A program made the position numbers and the translations under genes. Below the pieces are notes generated by a model that was not told the DNA's origin, made no database searches, and saw nothing but the letters and a program-made list of their open reading frames with translations. A DNA stretch of 64,000 bases, taken from contig NZ_KI912107.1 in NCBI RefSeq assembly GCF_000517085.1, forward strand, positions 504,425 to 568,424, read 5' to 3'. Shown here piece by piece: positions 53,252 to 62,913 of the stretch; the stretch's first letter is position 1; every line of letters starts with the position of its first letter. This DNA comes from Saccharicrinis fermentans DSM 9555 = JCM 21142 (GTDB lineage: Bacteria; Bacteroidota; Bacteroidia; Bacteroidales; Marinilabiliaceae).

Positions 53252-53989
53252 ATGTCTACGCTTTTAGATGCTGCTTATATAACCGATAAATTGGGTATCG
53301 ACCTTCCATTGATTGCTGTTTATGATGCCCCTCATGATGCTTCTTTTGAGAGAGTGATTGTACCGGTGGCGCATCGAAGAACTTGTATTTTTGCCTATTT
53401 CAATGCTTGGATGCGAGGACAGACTTTAATGTTGACCTCTGCCAATTGTGGTTGTAAAGATTGTAGTTACTGGTTGTTGGGTAAGGAGAATAGGAGTAGA
53501 AAGGATCTTATTGAATTGCTGGTGGGAGAGGAAGGCGTGAAGTGTTCGGACGAAATAGCTGCCGCTTGGTTGAATGCGACACCTCATTATCGCCCCAAAC
53601 ACACATGTTTGTATATTGGATTTTTAAAGAACGCTATGATAGAGTATCTTAAAACGGTTACTTTCTTTGTAACCCCCGATCAGTTGAGTGCTTTAGTTGT
53701 GGCGGCAAATTATCATGTCGGCTCGCAACAGGTGAGCCCAGTGGAAATCCCTTTTGGATCGGGGTGTATGCAACTGCTAGCTCCAGCTTCTGCGCTTGAA
53801 AAACCCAAGGCGGTGCTTGGAGCCTCAGATTTGGCTATGCGCAAGTACTTACCTGATAATGTGATGGCTTTTACTGTTAATGGAAAGATGTTTGAAATCC
53901 TTTGCTCCATTGATGATAATAGCTTTTTAAATAAAGCCTATTTACGTGAGTTGATGGAGTTCAGAAAATTTTCAAAATCCTCTGAATAG
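53252..53989 (+). CDS. DUF169 family protein
   Basis: About 245 residues from ATG 53252 (MSTLLDAAYITDKLGIDLP). Cysteine-rich in the middle (SANCGCKDCSYWLLG) with further conserved Cys in SDEIAAAW-adjacent and PFGSGCMQLL regions, matching DUF169 proteins, whose function is unknown. The cysteines might bind a metal or cluster. There is no signal peptide or membrane helix, so it is cytoplasmic. It starts about 90 bp after purN and may be co-transcribed. Confidence 0.75.
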   Translation: MSTLLDAAYITDKLGIDLPLIAVYDAPHDASFERVIVPVAHRRTCIFAYFNAWMRGQTLMLTSANCGCKDCSYWLLGKENRSRKDLIELLVGEEGVKCSDEIAAAWLNATPHYRPKHTCLYIGFLKNAMIEYLKTVTFFVTPDQLSALVVAANYHVGSQQVSPVEIPFGSGCMQLLAPASALEKPKAVLGASDLAMRKYLPDNVMAFTVNGKMFEILCSIDDNSFLNKAYLRELMEFRKFSKSSE

Positions 53990-54053
53990 CTGAGGTATAG
54001 GTCAAGTTGTCTTGAGGGCCTTTTGTACAGCTATTCTTCTTATGCCTGTTTTA

Positions 54054-55328
54054 TCATTGTTTCACAGGAAGCGATAAGTTGTCAATGGATTCTTTTAAGG
54101 GTTTGTAGAACTCTTTGAATCTTCTCATATCCTCTTTCTTTACGGGTTCAACTGGTGGTGCTTTTACCTTTAATGGATCAATGGGTTTACCATTTTTGAA
54201 GACTCTGAAGTCAAGATGCGGACCCGTTGAAAGACCCGTTGATCCCACATAAGCGATTAGTTCTCCTTGTTTTACTTTTTTGCCTTTGACAATGCCTTTG
54301 GCAAACCCATTAAGATGCATATAAACGGTTGTATAAACACTGTTGTGTTTTATCTTAAGGTAGTTTCCTCCACCTTTAGCCTGATATCCCTTGGCGATGA
54401 TTCTTCCATCTCCTATGGAAAATACATGGGTGCCTTTGGGCGCTGCATAATCTACACCGTGGTGTGGTCGTCTTATTTTTAGTACGGGATGATATCTGCT
54501 GTTGGAAAAACGACTGCTGATACGTGAAAATTTCAAAGGTGCTTTTAGAAAGGCTTTGCGGAGACTTTTACCATCTTCGTCGAAATAGTTGGATGTGAGG
54601 CTGTCTTCTTGAAAATTAAAAGCATAATAATCGTCGCCCCGGTGATGAAAAAGTGCCGCTTCAATGGAGTTTATACCAACAGAAGTTGAATCTACGTAAT
54701 TCTCGGTGTACATTACTTTAAAATAGTCACCTCTTTCAATACCAAAAAAATCGACTGTCCATGCATAAATATCGGATAATTCCAGCGCCAATAATGGACT
54801 GGTATTATTTTCTGTCATGGCGTTCCACAATGAAGAGTTTATTTGTCCGGACGCTGTTTTTTGTATTCTTTTCACTTCTTTTTTCCCCTTGGAGAAGGTG
54901 ATTGAATCGTTCAGTTGGTAAACGATATAGTTTATTTTATCTATCTCATATACAAAATAGGCGGCGGTATGTAAACTATCCTTATTAAGAAAAACATGGT
55001 ATGGATTACCTACTTTTATTTTTTTTACATCGAAGGTGTCTTTGCTTTTGTGTGCCAATAAATCAATTTGTTTGTAGGGTATGTTGTATTTAAGCAGGAT
55101 GGATGCCAGGAATTCGTTTCTCTTTACCCTATTACGTTCTACGATAAAAGAGTCTACGGGTAAACCAAACTTTAGGTTGATAGGCTCCTTCTCTTTAACG
55201 AGGGTAGTTGAATCAACGGATGTTTTTTTGCTTTCGCTCTTTTTGTCGGATGAGCAACTTACCACTGTGGAGATGATAATGAGTAACAATAGATATTGAA
55301 ATGGTGTTTTTTTGAGAGTTATATGCAT
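54054..55328 (-). CDS. M23 family metallopeptidase lipoprotein
   Basis: About 424 residues from ATG 55328. A lipoprotein signal (YLLLLIIISTVVSCSS) leads to a two-part N-terminal region (about 45-255, opioid-growth-factor/LytM-associated type, possibly LysM-like) and a C-terminal M23 domain (about 285-400: RPHHGVDYAAPKGT, YMHLNGFAKG, GLSTGPHLDFRVFKNGKP). The usual H-x-H zinc ligand near the end reads H-L-D, a variant I have seen in other Bacteroidota homologues. It may cut peptidoglycan cross-links or act as a scaffold. It is convergent with the DUF169 gene. Confidence 0.85.
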   Translation of the reverse strand: MHITLKKTPFQYLLLLIIISTVVSCSSDKKSESKKTSVDSTTLVKEKEPINLKFGLPVDSFIVERNRVKRNEFLASILLKYNIPYKQIDLLAHKSKDTFDVKKIKVGNPYHVFLNKDSLHTAAYFVYEIDKINYIVYQLNDSITFSKGKKEVKRIQKTASGQINSSLWNAMTENNTSPLLALELSDIYAWTVDFFGIERGDYFKVMYTENYVDSTSVGINSIEAALFHHRGDDYYAFNFQEDSLTSNYFDEDGKSLRKAFLKAPLKFSRISSRFSNSRYHPVLKIRRPHHGVDYAAPKGTHVFSIGDGRIIAKGYQAKGGGNYLKIKHNSVYTTVYMHLNGFAKGIVKGKKVKQGELIAYVGSTGLSTGPHLDFRVFKNGKPIDPLKVKAPPVEPVKKEDMRRFKEFYKPLKESIDNLSLPVKQ

Positions 55329-55477
55329 CATGCTTTTAAAAATTGTATTGTGTTTTGCAGTTTGATATCGCAAGTTATCACATCAAACGAATAAATCAAG
55401 AGAGAAATTGTCGATTTCTGGCAAAAAGTTTTAAAAAAGATGAATATGAACGATCTTTCCATTGTACAGTAATTTTA

Positions 55478-56344
55478 TCATCCTTTAATTCTGTCAAAAC
55501 CTTTACCAAAAACATTAGAGACATTTCCCATTGTTACAAAGGCCTCCGGATCGACATCCTTTATGATTTTTAGTAGGATAGAGGATGTGCGTTTTTTTGA
55601 GATGACCAATAATATTTTTCGGTGCTCCCGGGTATAGCCACCAATACTGTCAATCATCGTTACGCCTTTATTACCTACTGTGATTATTTGATCCATCATT
55701 GTTTCGTATTTGTCTGTGATGATAAATATTTGTACGGTTTGTTTGTTGCCGGATATTATCATGTCAATACAGTAGCTATAAATGGCCATTGATATTAAGC
55801 CGTACATAATTTTTTCAATGTCCTGAAAAACGATATAACTAGTGGAAATAATGACAATGTCGAAAGTGAGTAGGAGACGTCCTAAGCTGTAATTTTTATA
55901 TTTATTTATGATCATGGCAATGATTTCGGTGCCACCCGTACTGCCTCCGTTGATAAATAAAATAGCGGTGCCCCCACCTCCTAATACAGCACCAATTAAT
56001 GTAGCCATAAAAATATCGCTGACTACAGGTTCAGTAAAGTGCTTGGTGAGTATGGATAACATGGTTGAAAATAAGACGATGCAGTAAACCGTTTTTATAC
56101 CGTAGGACAGACCTAATATTTTTACGGCGAGCAATATCAATAAGGCATTGATAATTAGTGAAGTGATGCCGATATCCCATCCCCATAGAAAATAGAAGGT
56201 GCTGGATAATCCGGTGATTCCGCCACCAACAATGTCTGAAGGAATAAGAAATCCTGCCCATCCAAGGCTTGAAACGCACACTGCAAAGGTGAGTATTACA
56301 TATATCTTTAGCTCATTAAATACTTTTGTTGATTCCATAAACAT
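55478..56344 (-). CDS. YitT family membrane protein, copy 1
   Basis: 288 residues: five hydrophobic helices in the first 180 residues (with the family features FLIPSDIVGGGITGLSSTF and NGGSTGGTEIIAMIINKY), then a soluble DUF2179 domain (about 200-288, RKILLVISKKRTSSILLKIIKDVDPEAFVTMGNVSNVFGKGF). The function is unknown; the fold suggests a transporter or regulator. It is a tandem paralogue of the next gene upstream, and the C-terminal domains are very similar. Confidence 0.9.
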   Translation of the reverse strand: MFMESTKVFNELKIYVILTFAVCVSSLGWAGFLIPSDIVGGGITGLSSTFYFLWGWDIGITSLIINALLILLAVKILGLSYGIKTVYCIVLFSTMLSILTKHFTEPVVSDIFMATLIGAVLGGGGTAILFINGGSTGGTEIIAMIINKYKNYSLGRLLLTFDIVIISTSYIVFQDIEKIMYGLISMAIYSYCIDMIISGNKQTVQIFIITDKYETMMDQIITVGNKGVTMIDSIGGYTREHRKILLVISKKRTSSILLKIIKDVDPEAFVTMGNVSNVFGKGFDRIKG

Positions 56345-56473
56345 AGAAATTTATCAGACATTAATTATTTTTCAAAAGCGACTACCTAATGATTGTTTTA
56401 TGATTTATTTTGTGTTTACCCATTTGCTTAACATGTTTATTTGTACTTGCCATTGAATACTTGGAATAATCAA

Positions 56474-57334
56474 CTATACCTTAAGTTGGTCGAATCCTCT
56501 ACCGTAAACACCCGAAACGGTTCCCATGGTTACAAAGGCATCAGGATCAATGTCTTTGATGATGCGAAAAAGGATGGTAGAGGTTCGTTTCTTGGAGATT
56601 ACCATTAATACCTTTTTTTCATCTCCAGTGTAGGCACCTATGCCATCAAGTATGGTACAACCTTTTTCCGTTTTAGCAATTATACTATCAGCTATTCTTT
56701 TATATTTTTCGCTAATAATGAATAACTGAACGGTTTGTTTATTGCCTGTAATAACCAGATCTACTGCATAGCCAAAAATGGCCATGGTGATAAAGCCATA
56801 CATGACAATTTCTATGTTTTGAAAAACAAAGTATCCAGTAAATATGATAAATACATCGCAAAGTAATAATAACCTTCCTAAACTTATGTTTTTATATTTA
56901 TTGATGATCATGGCAATAATATCTGTACCTCCGGTACTACCTCCATTGATAAAGATTAAGCCTCCTCCTGTTCCTGCTAGAGAAGAGCCAATAAGCGTAG
57001 ACATAAAAGTATCTTCAGTAAGCGGTGTTTTAAAATAGCGCGTTAAAACGGAAAGCAAGATGCCAAATAGTATGATGCAATAAATACTTTTGATACCAAA
57101 TGAAAAACCTAGCATTTTGATGGCTAAGATAATGAGTATTGCGTTGATGGAGATAGAAACCAATCCCACATCCCATCCCCATAAAAAATGAAAAGTACTG
57201 GCTAAACCAGTTATTCCTCCTCCTACAATTCCGGCGGGAATGATAAAGGCGGACCACCCTATAGATGCAATGCAGAGGGAAAGAGTCAACATTAAGTATG
57301 ACTTAACTTCCCGATAAATTTTTTGCTTTTCCAT
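56474..57334 (-). CDS. YitT family membrane protein, copy 2
   Basis: 286 residues with the same layout as the gene at 55478: helices carrying FIIPAGIVGGGITGLASTF and NGGSTGGTDIIAMIINKYKNIS, and the DUF2179 domain ending VTMGTVSGVYGRGFDQL. The two copies align without large gaps and are clearly the result of tandem duplication, followed by divergence of about a third or more of positions. The 130-bp spacer between them suggests one transcript or separate promoters; no terminator is seen there. Confidence 0.9.
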   Translation of the reverse strand: MEKQKIYREVKSYLMLTLSLCIASIGWSAFIIPAGIVGGGITGLASTFHFLWGWDVGLVSISINAILIILAIKMLGFSFGIKSIYCIILFGILLSVLTRYFKTPLTEDTFMSTLIGSSLAGTGGGLIFINGGSTGGTDIIAMIINKYKNISLGRLLLLCDVFIIFTGYFVFQNIEIVMYGFITMAIFGYAVDLVITGNKQTVQLFIISEKYKRIADSIIAKTEKGCTILDGIGAYTGDEKKVLMVISKKRTSTILFRIIKDIDPDAFVTMGTVSGVYGRGFDQLKV

Positions 57335-57682
57335 TGCTGATGCTTAAAATATAAACCGTTTTTTTGTTTGTAAAAAATGATCATTGAAATTTCGGCAAAG
57401 TAAACGAAAGCTAGCTATATGAAAATGATACTAATGTCATGTTTTGTGTCTTATTTTATATGATTTTTCTCATGGGTCTTATGCGTTGGAAAAGTTAAAG
57501 GTATTTAGTCTCTTTGTTTAACCTGGATTTGTACATAAAGGGATCATTGATTTTGGCGAGTTTTATATGGCTTTTAAAAATTTAATTATATGGAGTGAGC
57601 TAGCAAGCGACTTGATTGGTAGTAGTTTTAATTTATAATAGATTTTCTAATGTATTTTGCGGGTTTAATAGCAGGTTAATTG
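57335..57682. other. Intergenic region between YitT copy 2 and leuS
   Basis: About 350 bp, A/T-rich, upstream of the YitT gene at 57334. It must hold that gene's promoter, but I find no good -33/-7 pair. No ORF, repeat or strong hairpin is seen apart from the leuS terminator at its far end. Confidence 0.4.
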
Positions 57683-57714
57683 ATAAAAAAAGGCCGACAT
57701 TGTTTGCCGGCCTT
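57683..57714 (-). terminator. Intrinsic terminator after leuS
   Basis: On the minus strand AAGGCCG pairs with CGGCCTT around an 11-base loop and is followed by seven Ts. It lies 24 bp beyond the leuS stop. Confidence 0.8.
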
Positions 57715-57737
57715 CTCTGAATATTTAGTGTTTATTT

Positions 57738-60524
57738 TTATCCGATCACTACATTGATGATTTTATTGGGAACAATGATGATTTTTCTTATTGTTTTTCC
57801 TTCCAGCCATTTTTGTGCACTTTCGTGACTTTTAACAGCTTCTTCAATCTCTTTGTTGGAGGCATCCACTGGCATATTCATCTTAAATCGCATTTTTCCG
57901 TTAAATGAAACGGGGTAATTAAAAGAGGATTCTGCTAGGTGAGATGCATTGAATAAAGGCCATGGAGCATCACATACAGATGTTGTATGGCCTAATTTTT
58001 CCCATAGTTCTTCACATAGGTGAGGCGCAAATGGCGCAAGTAATATGGTCAGAGGTTCAAGAATTTGGCGTTTATTACATTGGAGTGCCCCAAGTTCATT
58101 CACGCATATCATAAATGCACTTACACAGGTGTTAAAGGAGAACTTCTCAATATCGTCACTGATTTTTTTAATGGTCTTGTGAAGCACCTTTAGTTCCTCC
58201 TTAGTGGCTTCTTCATTGGATACTTCTAGCTTGTTATCCTTGTTAAAAAATAAGCGCCAGGTTTTTCGTAAGAATTTGTGGACTCCATCAATACCGTTGG
58301 TATCCCATGGTTTACTTTGTTCCAGTGGTCCTAGGAACATTTCGTATAAGCGCAATGTGTCAGCCCCATAGTCTTCAATGATGTCGTCTGGATTAACAAC
58401 ATTGAACATTGATTTAGACATTTTTTCTACGGCCCAGCCACAAATATATTTTCCATCCTCTAAAATAAATTCAGCATCTTTGTATTCAGGGTTCCATCCC
58501 TTAAATTTCTCAATGTCTAAGATGTCATTGCTCACTATGTTCACATCCACATGAATAGCTGTTGTTTTGTATTCGTTTTTTAGGTGGAGAGATACGAACT
58601 TATTGGTGCCATTGATTCGGTAAACGAAGTTAGAGCGCCCCTGTATCATTCCTTGGTTAATCAATTTTTTGTAGGGTTCGTCTTTTACAACATAGCCCAT
58701 GTCGAATAAAAACTTATTCCAAAAACGTGAATAAATCAGGTGTCCGGTGGCATGTTCTGTACCTCCGATATATAAATCAACATCTTGCCAATATTCGTTA
58801 GCCTCTTTACCGACCAAAGCCTGCTTGTTTTTTGGATCCATGTAACGTAAGTAATAAGCAGATGATCCTGCAAAGCCGGGCATGGTATTTAGCTCCAAGG
58901 GGTAGGCATCTTTATATACCCAGTTTTTGGCACGCCCCAATGGCGGCTCTCCTTTTTCTGTGGGCAAGAATTTGTCTATTTCGGGAAGCTTCAATGGTAG
59001 ATCAGCCTCGTCAACCGTTTGTGGCATATCATCTTTGTAATAGACAGGGAATGGCTCTCCCCAATAACGTTGACGACTAAAAATAGCATCGCGTAAGCGG
59101 TAATTTATTTTAACGTCGCCCACATTCATTTTACGAATGTAGTCTTTTGTTTTTGCAATGGCTTCGGGCACCTTTAAGCCATTCAAGAATCCTGAATTTA
59201 TCATGATGCCGGCCTTGGAGTCTTTAGAGTCATCCCATGTAGCTGGGTCGGAGGCTTCTTCTCCTTCAGGGATTACCACTTGTATAATGGGTAAATTAAA
59301 GTGTTTGGCAAAAGCAAAGTCACGAGAGTCGTGGGCAGGAACGGCCATGATGGCACCTGTACCATAACCGGCCAGTACGTAATCGCCAATCCAAATGGGA
59401 ATTTCTTCGCCCGATAAAGGGTTGATGGCATAAGAGCCAGAGAATACTCCGGTTACCTTTTTTACCTCGGCAAGACGTTCGCGCTCTGTTCTTTTTTTTG
59501 TTTCTGCAATGTAATGATCAACTGCGTCTCTCTGGTCCTTTGTGGTCAATTGATCTACCAATTCACTTTCGGGAGCTAAAACCATAAATGTAACCCCAAA
59601 GACGGTATCGGCACGGGTAGTAAAGATATCCATCTCTATTGAGGAATCCTTAACCTTGAATTTCATCTCTGCACCTTCGCTTTTGCCAATCCAGTTACGT
59701 TGAATCTCCTTTAATGAATCTGTCCAGTCTACTTTGTTCAAACCATCCAATAGTCTTTCTGAATAGGCAGATACGCGCAATAGCCATTGGCGCATTACTT
59801 TTTGTTCTACCGGGTGTCCGCCTCGTACAGATATTCCTTCTTTCACTTCGTCGTTGGCTAAAACGGTTCCCAAGGCAGGACACCAATTGACCATGGTGTC
59901 GGCCAGGTAAGCCAAACGATAATTCATTAATATCTGTTGTTGTTCTTTGTCAGATTTAGCTGTCCACTCATCAGCGGTAAACTCAAGGTTCTCTGTTTGG
60001 GCTACGTGCAAGCCTGATGTTCCATTTGTGTTAAAAGCTTTTATTAACTCCGAAATAGGAAGTGCTTTTTGGCTTTTGTTACAATAATAGCTGTTAAACA
60101 TTTTGATAAATGCCCATTGAGTCCAGTGGTAATATTCAGGATCACAGGTTTTTATTTCTCGATCCCAATCATAACAAAATCCAATTTTGTCTAACTGTTC
60201 TCTATATCTGTTCAGGTTTTTTTCGGTTGTAATTGCCGGATGTTGACCTGTTTGGATGGCGTATTGTTCTGCAGGCAGCCCATAGGCATCGTATCCCATA
60301 GGATGTAATACGTTAAAGCCATTTAGCCTTTTAAAACGGCTGTATATGTCAGAAGCAATATAGCCGAGTGGGTGACCAACGTGTAAACCTGCTCCCGAAG
60401 GATAGGGAAACATATCCAAAACATAGTATTTCGGACGGTTTTTATCAATCTCCACTTTGTAAGTCTTGTCACTTATCCATTGTTTCTGCCATTTTGTTTC
60501 AATGGCTTTAAAATTGTAATCCAT
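57738..60524 (-). CDS. leuS: Leucyl-tRNA synthetase
   Basis: 928 residues. A class I synthetase with HIGH-type motif ([19 protein letters not shown]) and KMSKS ([16 protein letters not shown]), plus the CP1 editing domain (starting around 230, with [18 protein letters not shown] and the threonine-rich editing site). Length and domains are complete. It charges tRNA-Leu in the cytoplasm. It is transcribed away from the tRNA-Arg gene and has its own terminator. Confidence 0.97.
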   Translation of the reverse strand: MDYNFKAIETKWQKQWISDKTYKVEIDKNRPKYYVLDMFPYPSGAGLHVGHPLGYIASDIYSRFKRLNGFNVLHPMGYDAYGLPAEQYAIQTGQHPAITTEKNLNRYREQLDKIGFCYDWDREIKTCDPEYYHWTQWAFIKMFNSYYCNKSQKALPISELIKAFNTNGTSGLHVAQTENLEFTADEWTAKSDKEQQQILMNYRLAYLADTMVNWCPALGTVLANDEVKEGISVRGGHPVEQKVMRQWLLRVSAYSERLLDGLNKVDWTDSLKEIQRNWIGKSEGAEMKFKVKDSSIEMDIFTTRADTVFGVTFMVLAPESELVDQLTTKDQRDAVDHYIAETKKRTERERLAEVKKVTGVFSGSYAINPLSGEEIPIWIGDYVLAGYGTGAIMAVPAHDSRDFAFAKHFNLPIIQVVIPEGEEASDPATWDDSKDSKAGIMINSGFLNGLKVPEAIAKTKDYIRKMNVGDVKINYRLRDAIFSRQRYWGEPFPVYYKDDMPQTVDEADLPLKLPEIDKFLPTEKGEPPLGRAKNWVYKDAYPLELNTMPGFAGSSAYYLRYMDPKNKQALVGKEANEYWQDVDLYIGGTEHATGHLIYSRFWNKFLFDMGYVVKDEPYKKLINQGMIQGRSNFVYRINGTNKFVSLHLKNEYKTTAIHVDVNIVSNDILDIEKFKGWNPEYKDAEFILEDGKYICGWAVEKMSKSMFNVVNPDDIIEDYGADTLRLYEMFLGPLEQSKPWDTNGIDGVHKFLRKTWRLFFNKDNKLEVSNEEATKEELKVLHKTIKKISDDIEKFSFNTCVSAFMICVNELGALQCNKRQILEPLTILLAPFAPHLCEELWEKLGHTTSVCDAPWPLFNASHLAESSFNYPVSFNGKMRFKMNMPVDASNKEIEEAVKSHESAQKWLEGKTIRKIIIVPNKIINVVIG

Positions 60525-60608
60525 GTTGTTACGAGTGTTTTGTTCTTTTTAAGCACCTAAAAATAATACGCTTTAGGCGTGAATGTGCGAAATTATAAAA
60601 TCTTTTTA

Positions 60609-60616
60609 TAAATTTG
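60609..60616 (+). promoter_or_regulatory. Possible -7 element of the tRNA-Arg promoter
   Basis: TAAATTTG matches TAnnTTTG; a TGTG about 20 bases upstream is only a weak -33 match. The tRNA begins 58 bases downstream. Confidence 0.3.
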
Positions 60617-60673
60617 CCCCACTTTTAATAGGAGCTAGCTATATTATAAAATATTTAGCTTTTATTTTTATTA

Positions 60674-60745
60674 GGCCCCTTAGTTCAATGGATAGAATAC
60701 TGGATTCCGGTTCCAGCGATATGAGTTCGAATCTCGTAGGGGTCA
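60674..60745 (+). tRNA. tRNA-Arg (anticodon CCG)
   Basis: 72 nt without encoded CCA. Acceptor stem GGCCCCT/AGGGGTC (one G-T pair), D-arm GTTC/GAAT, anticodon stem-loop CTGGA-TTCCGGT-TCCAG with anticodon CCG (reads CGG), T-arm with GTTCGAATC, discriminator A. All arms fold. Confidence 0.93.
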
Positions 60746-60751
60746 CTAAAA

Positions 60752-60783
60752 AAAACCTTCTGACTCACAGAAGGTTTTTTTTT
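60752..60783 (+). terminator. Intrinsic terminator after tRNA-Arg
   Basis: AACCTTCTG / CAGAAGGTT stem with a 5-base loop and a run of eight or more Ts, just 6 bases from the tRNA 3' end. Confidence 0.85.
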
Positions 60784-61020
60784 GGTGTACCAGCATTGTG
60801 AAAGTATGCCTTTTGTTAGAATTTGTATTTCTTTGGATCAATGGTTTAATCAAATCAAAATTGCCAATGTTTCATTACTTTAGGTTTTATACATGATTGT
60901 TCTTTACACTTGTGAATCAGTTGATGGATTATCAGAAAGATGGTTGTGATGGATGCTAATATGTGCAAAATAGCGCTATCTTTGTTTGGTAAAAATTATT
61001 AACGAGAAACCTAAAACGGG

Positions 61021-62055
61021 ATGTTTATTATTTTACAAATAAAACCAGAAATATCACTGGCCATAGGATTGCTTGTTACTTTCGTGTTTTTTTGGTTCAT
61101 ATGGCCTAATAGTGGAGGTCTTGCTTTAATTACAAAATTCCTTAGAAATAATAAAAGAGTCCTGCTGGAAGATGCATTGAAGTTTATTTTTGATTGTGAG
61201 TACAATAAAATGATTTGCAATATCAATAGCCTTTCTGGAAACTTAAATATCACACTAGAGAAATCAAGTAGTATTCTGAATCAGTTGACGGAGTTAGAAT
61301 TGGTTACCATCAATCATCAGTCTGTTTCATTAACCGATGAAGGGCGTTCCTATGCATTACGTATTGTGCGGATACACCGGATATGGGAACGCTATCTAGC
61401 AGATCAAACGAGTATAGAGCCGGCGGACTGGCACAATGAAGCCGATCGTATAGAGCATTTGGTTACAGAGGAAGAAACAGAGTTATTAGCTGCTCAAATG
61501 GGTAATCCTGTATTTGATCCGCATGGTGACCCTATTCCAACTACCGAAGGGATTCTACCCAAAGCGAAAGGTGTTCTTTTGAGTGCTTTGCAAGAAGGAG
61601 AGATGGGGCGCATTATCCATTTGGAAGATGAACCTAAAAGTATTTACGAGCAGTTGGTTGTACTTGGCTTATATCCTGGTATGCAGATTTATGTGATTGA
61701 TGTCACGGAAAAGAAAATTACTTTTGTTGCCAATGGTGAAGAGTGTATGTTGACACCTTTATTTGCGGGATATATTACCATCGAAAAAACTTCTGATGAA
61801 TCAGTACGCGCTCACAAATATGAATTACTGTCGTCGCTTCGTATAGGAGAAGAAGCTGAAGTATTAGGTATCTCTCAAAATTGTCGTGGTCTGCAACGAA
61901 GGCGGCTGATGGATCTAGGTATGGTTCCCGGAAGTCAGATATCTGCAGTGATGAAAAGTGCTTCAGGTGATCCTATGGGTTATCGGGTTATGGGAACAAC
62001 CATAGGTATCCGAAAACAGCATGCCGATTATGTATTTGTTAAACGAAATGAATAA
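61021..62055 (+). CDS. Membrane-anchored DtxR-like regulator fused to two FeoA domains
   Basis: 344 residues. One N-terminal transmembrane helix (about 11-29), a DtxR-type winged helix (about 42-110), the DtxR metal-binding/dimerisation region (about 111-175, with HRIWERYL, DRIEHLVT and FDPHGDPIP), then two FeoA/SH3-like domains (about 186-258 and 268-342, including RLMDLGMVPGSQI). FeoA normally aids FeoB, and DtxR proteins repress iron genes. Joining both, and adding a membrane anchor, suggests an iron sensor held beside the FeoB transporter. Whether the HTH still binds DNA is open. It is followed 5 bp later by the feoB GTPase gene. Confidence 0.82.
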   Translation: MFIILQIKPEISLAIGLLVTFVFFWFIWPNSGGLALITKFLRNNKRVLLEDALKFIFDCEYNKMICNINSLSGNLNITLEKSSSILNQLTELELVTINHQSVSLTDEGRSYALRIVRIHRIWERYLADQTSIEPADWHNEADRIEHLVTEEETELLAAQMGNPVFDPHGDPIPTTEGILPKAKGVLLSALQEGEMGRIIHLEDEPKSIYEQLVVLGLYPGMQIYVIDVTEKKITFVANGEECMLTPLFAGYITIEKTSDESVRAHKYELLSSLRIGEEAEVLGISQNCRGLQRRRLMDLGMVPGSQISAVMKSASGDPMGYRVMGTTIGIRKQHADYVFVKRNE

Positions 62056-62060
62056 AAAAC

Positions 62061-62849
62061 ATGCATACTAAAGATAATTGCGCAACTTGTCCTGCACATA
62101 ATAAGGCTAACCTTGTAAAATTAGGCATTAACCTTGAGAATGTGGATTTTGTCATCACCATGGCGGGAAATCCCAATACAGGTAAGAGTACTGTCTTTAA
62201 TAATCTAACCGGATTACGCCAGCATACGGGTAATTGGCCCGGTAAAACAGTTTCTAGAGCGGAGGGTGGTTTTATTTTTAATGATAAGCGTTATAAGGTC
62301 GTAGATTTACCTGGAACTTATTCCTTATTGTCTACCAGCACCGATGAAGAAGTTGCCCGCGATTTTATCTTGTTTGGTCAGCCTGATGTGACTGTTATTG
62401 TGGTGGATGCAACACGTCTGGAGCGTAATTTAAATTTGGTGTTACAAATACTGGAACTGACCGATAGGGCGGTAATGTGCGTTAATCTAATGGATGAAGC
62501 TAAACGAAATAATTTGGAAATTGATATTCGTACTCTTTCAAAAGAATTAGGGATTCCTGTTATACCAGCTTCTGCTCGAAGAAAAGAAGGAATGAATGAA
62601 TTACTGCAGGCAATTGAAGAAGTTGCGACAGGTAAGTATCTGTGTAGGCCGCCTAAGATCAAAAGTCGTTCTAAAAAGCTAAAACATGCCATTGAAACTC
62701 TTTCTGTAAAAATCAAAGAAAGCTATCCACGACTGCAAAATGTAAAGTGGGTAGCCATGCGTTTGCTTGAGGGAGATAACAGTATAATAGAAGCTGTTCG
62801 TTCTGGCGAAATAGGAAACTTACATGAAAAGCAGCTAAAGCGTGAATGA
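62061..62849 (+). CDS. FeoB small GTPase protein (split FeoB, N-terminal part)
   Basis: 262 residues. A Cys pair (NCATCPAHN) at the N-terminus, then a FeoB-type G domain: GNPNTGKSTVFN (G1), DLPGTYSLL (G3), NLMDE (G4), SARRKEG (G5). A helical GDI-like region follows (about 195-262, KWVAMRLLEGDNSIIEAV). It stops at TGA 62847-62849, before any transmembrane helix. The permease half is a separate ORF 64 bp downstream in another frame. Both parts look intact at their ends, so this is probably a genuine two-protein FeoB. It should drive ferrous iron uptake with the permease. Confidence 0.85.
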   Translation: MHTKDNCATCPAHNKANLVKLGINLENVDFVITMAGNPNTGKSTVFNNLTGLRQHTGNWPGKTVSRAEGGFIFNDKRYKVVDLPGTYSLLSTSTDEEVARDFILFGQPDVTVIVVDATRLERNLNLVLQILELTDRAVMCVNLMDEAKRNNLEIDIRTLSKELGIPVIPASARRKEGMNELLQAIEEVATGKYLCRPPKIKSRSKKLKHAIETLSVKIKESYPRLQNVKWVAMRLLEGDNSIIEAVRSGEIGNLHEKQLKRE

Positions 62850-62913
62850 TCTAAATTGACAAACACACACAGATGATTGATCAAATATATGGGCGTAGAT
62901 TTAAGTATTGAAA

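Noticed and set aside
62847-62913. Frameshift or nonsense mutation in a single feoB gene
   Set aside because: The two ORFs are separated by 64 bp with stops in between, the permease has its own ATG and lead-in, and separate FeoB GTPase proteins are known; a split is more likely, though comparison with relatives is needed.
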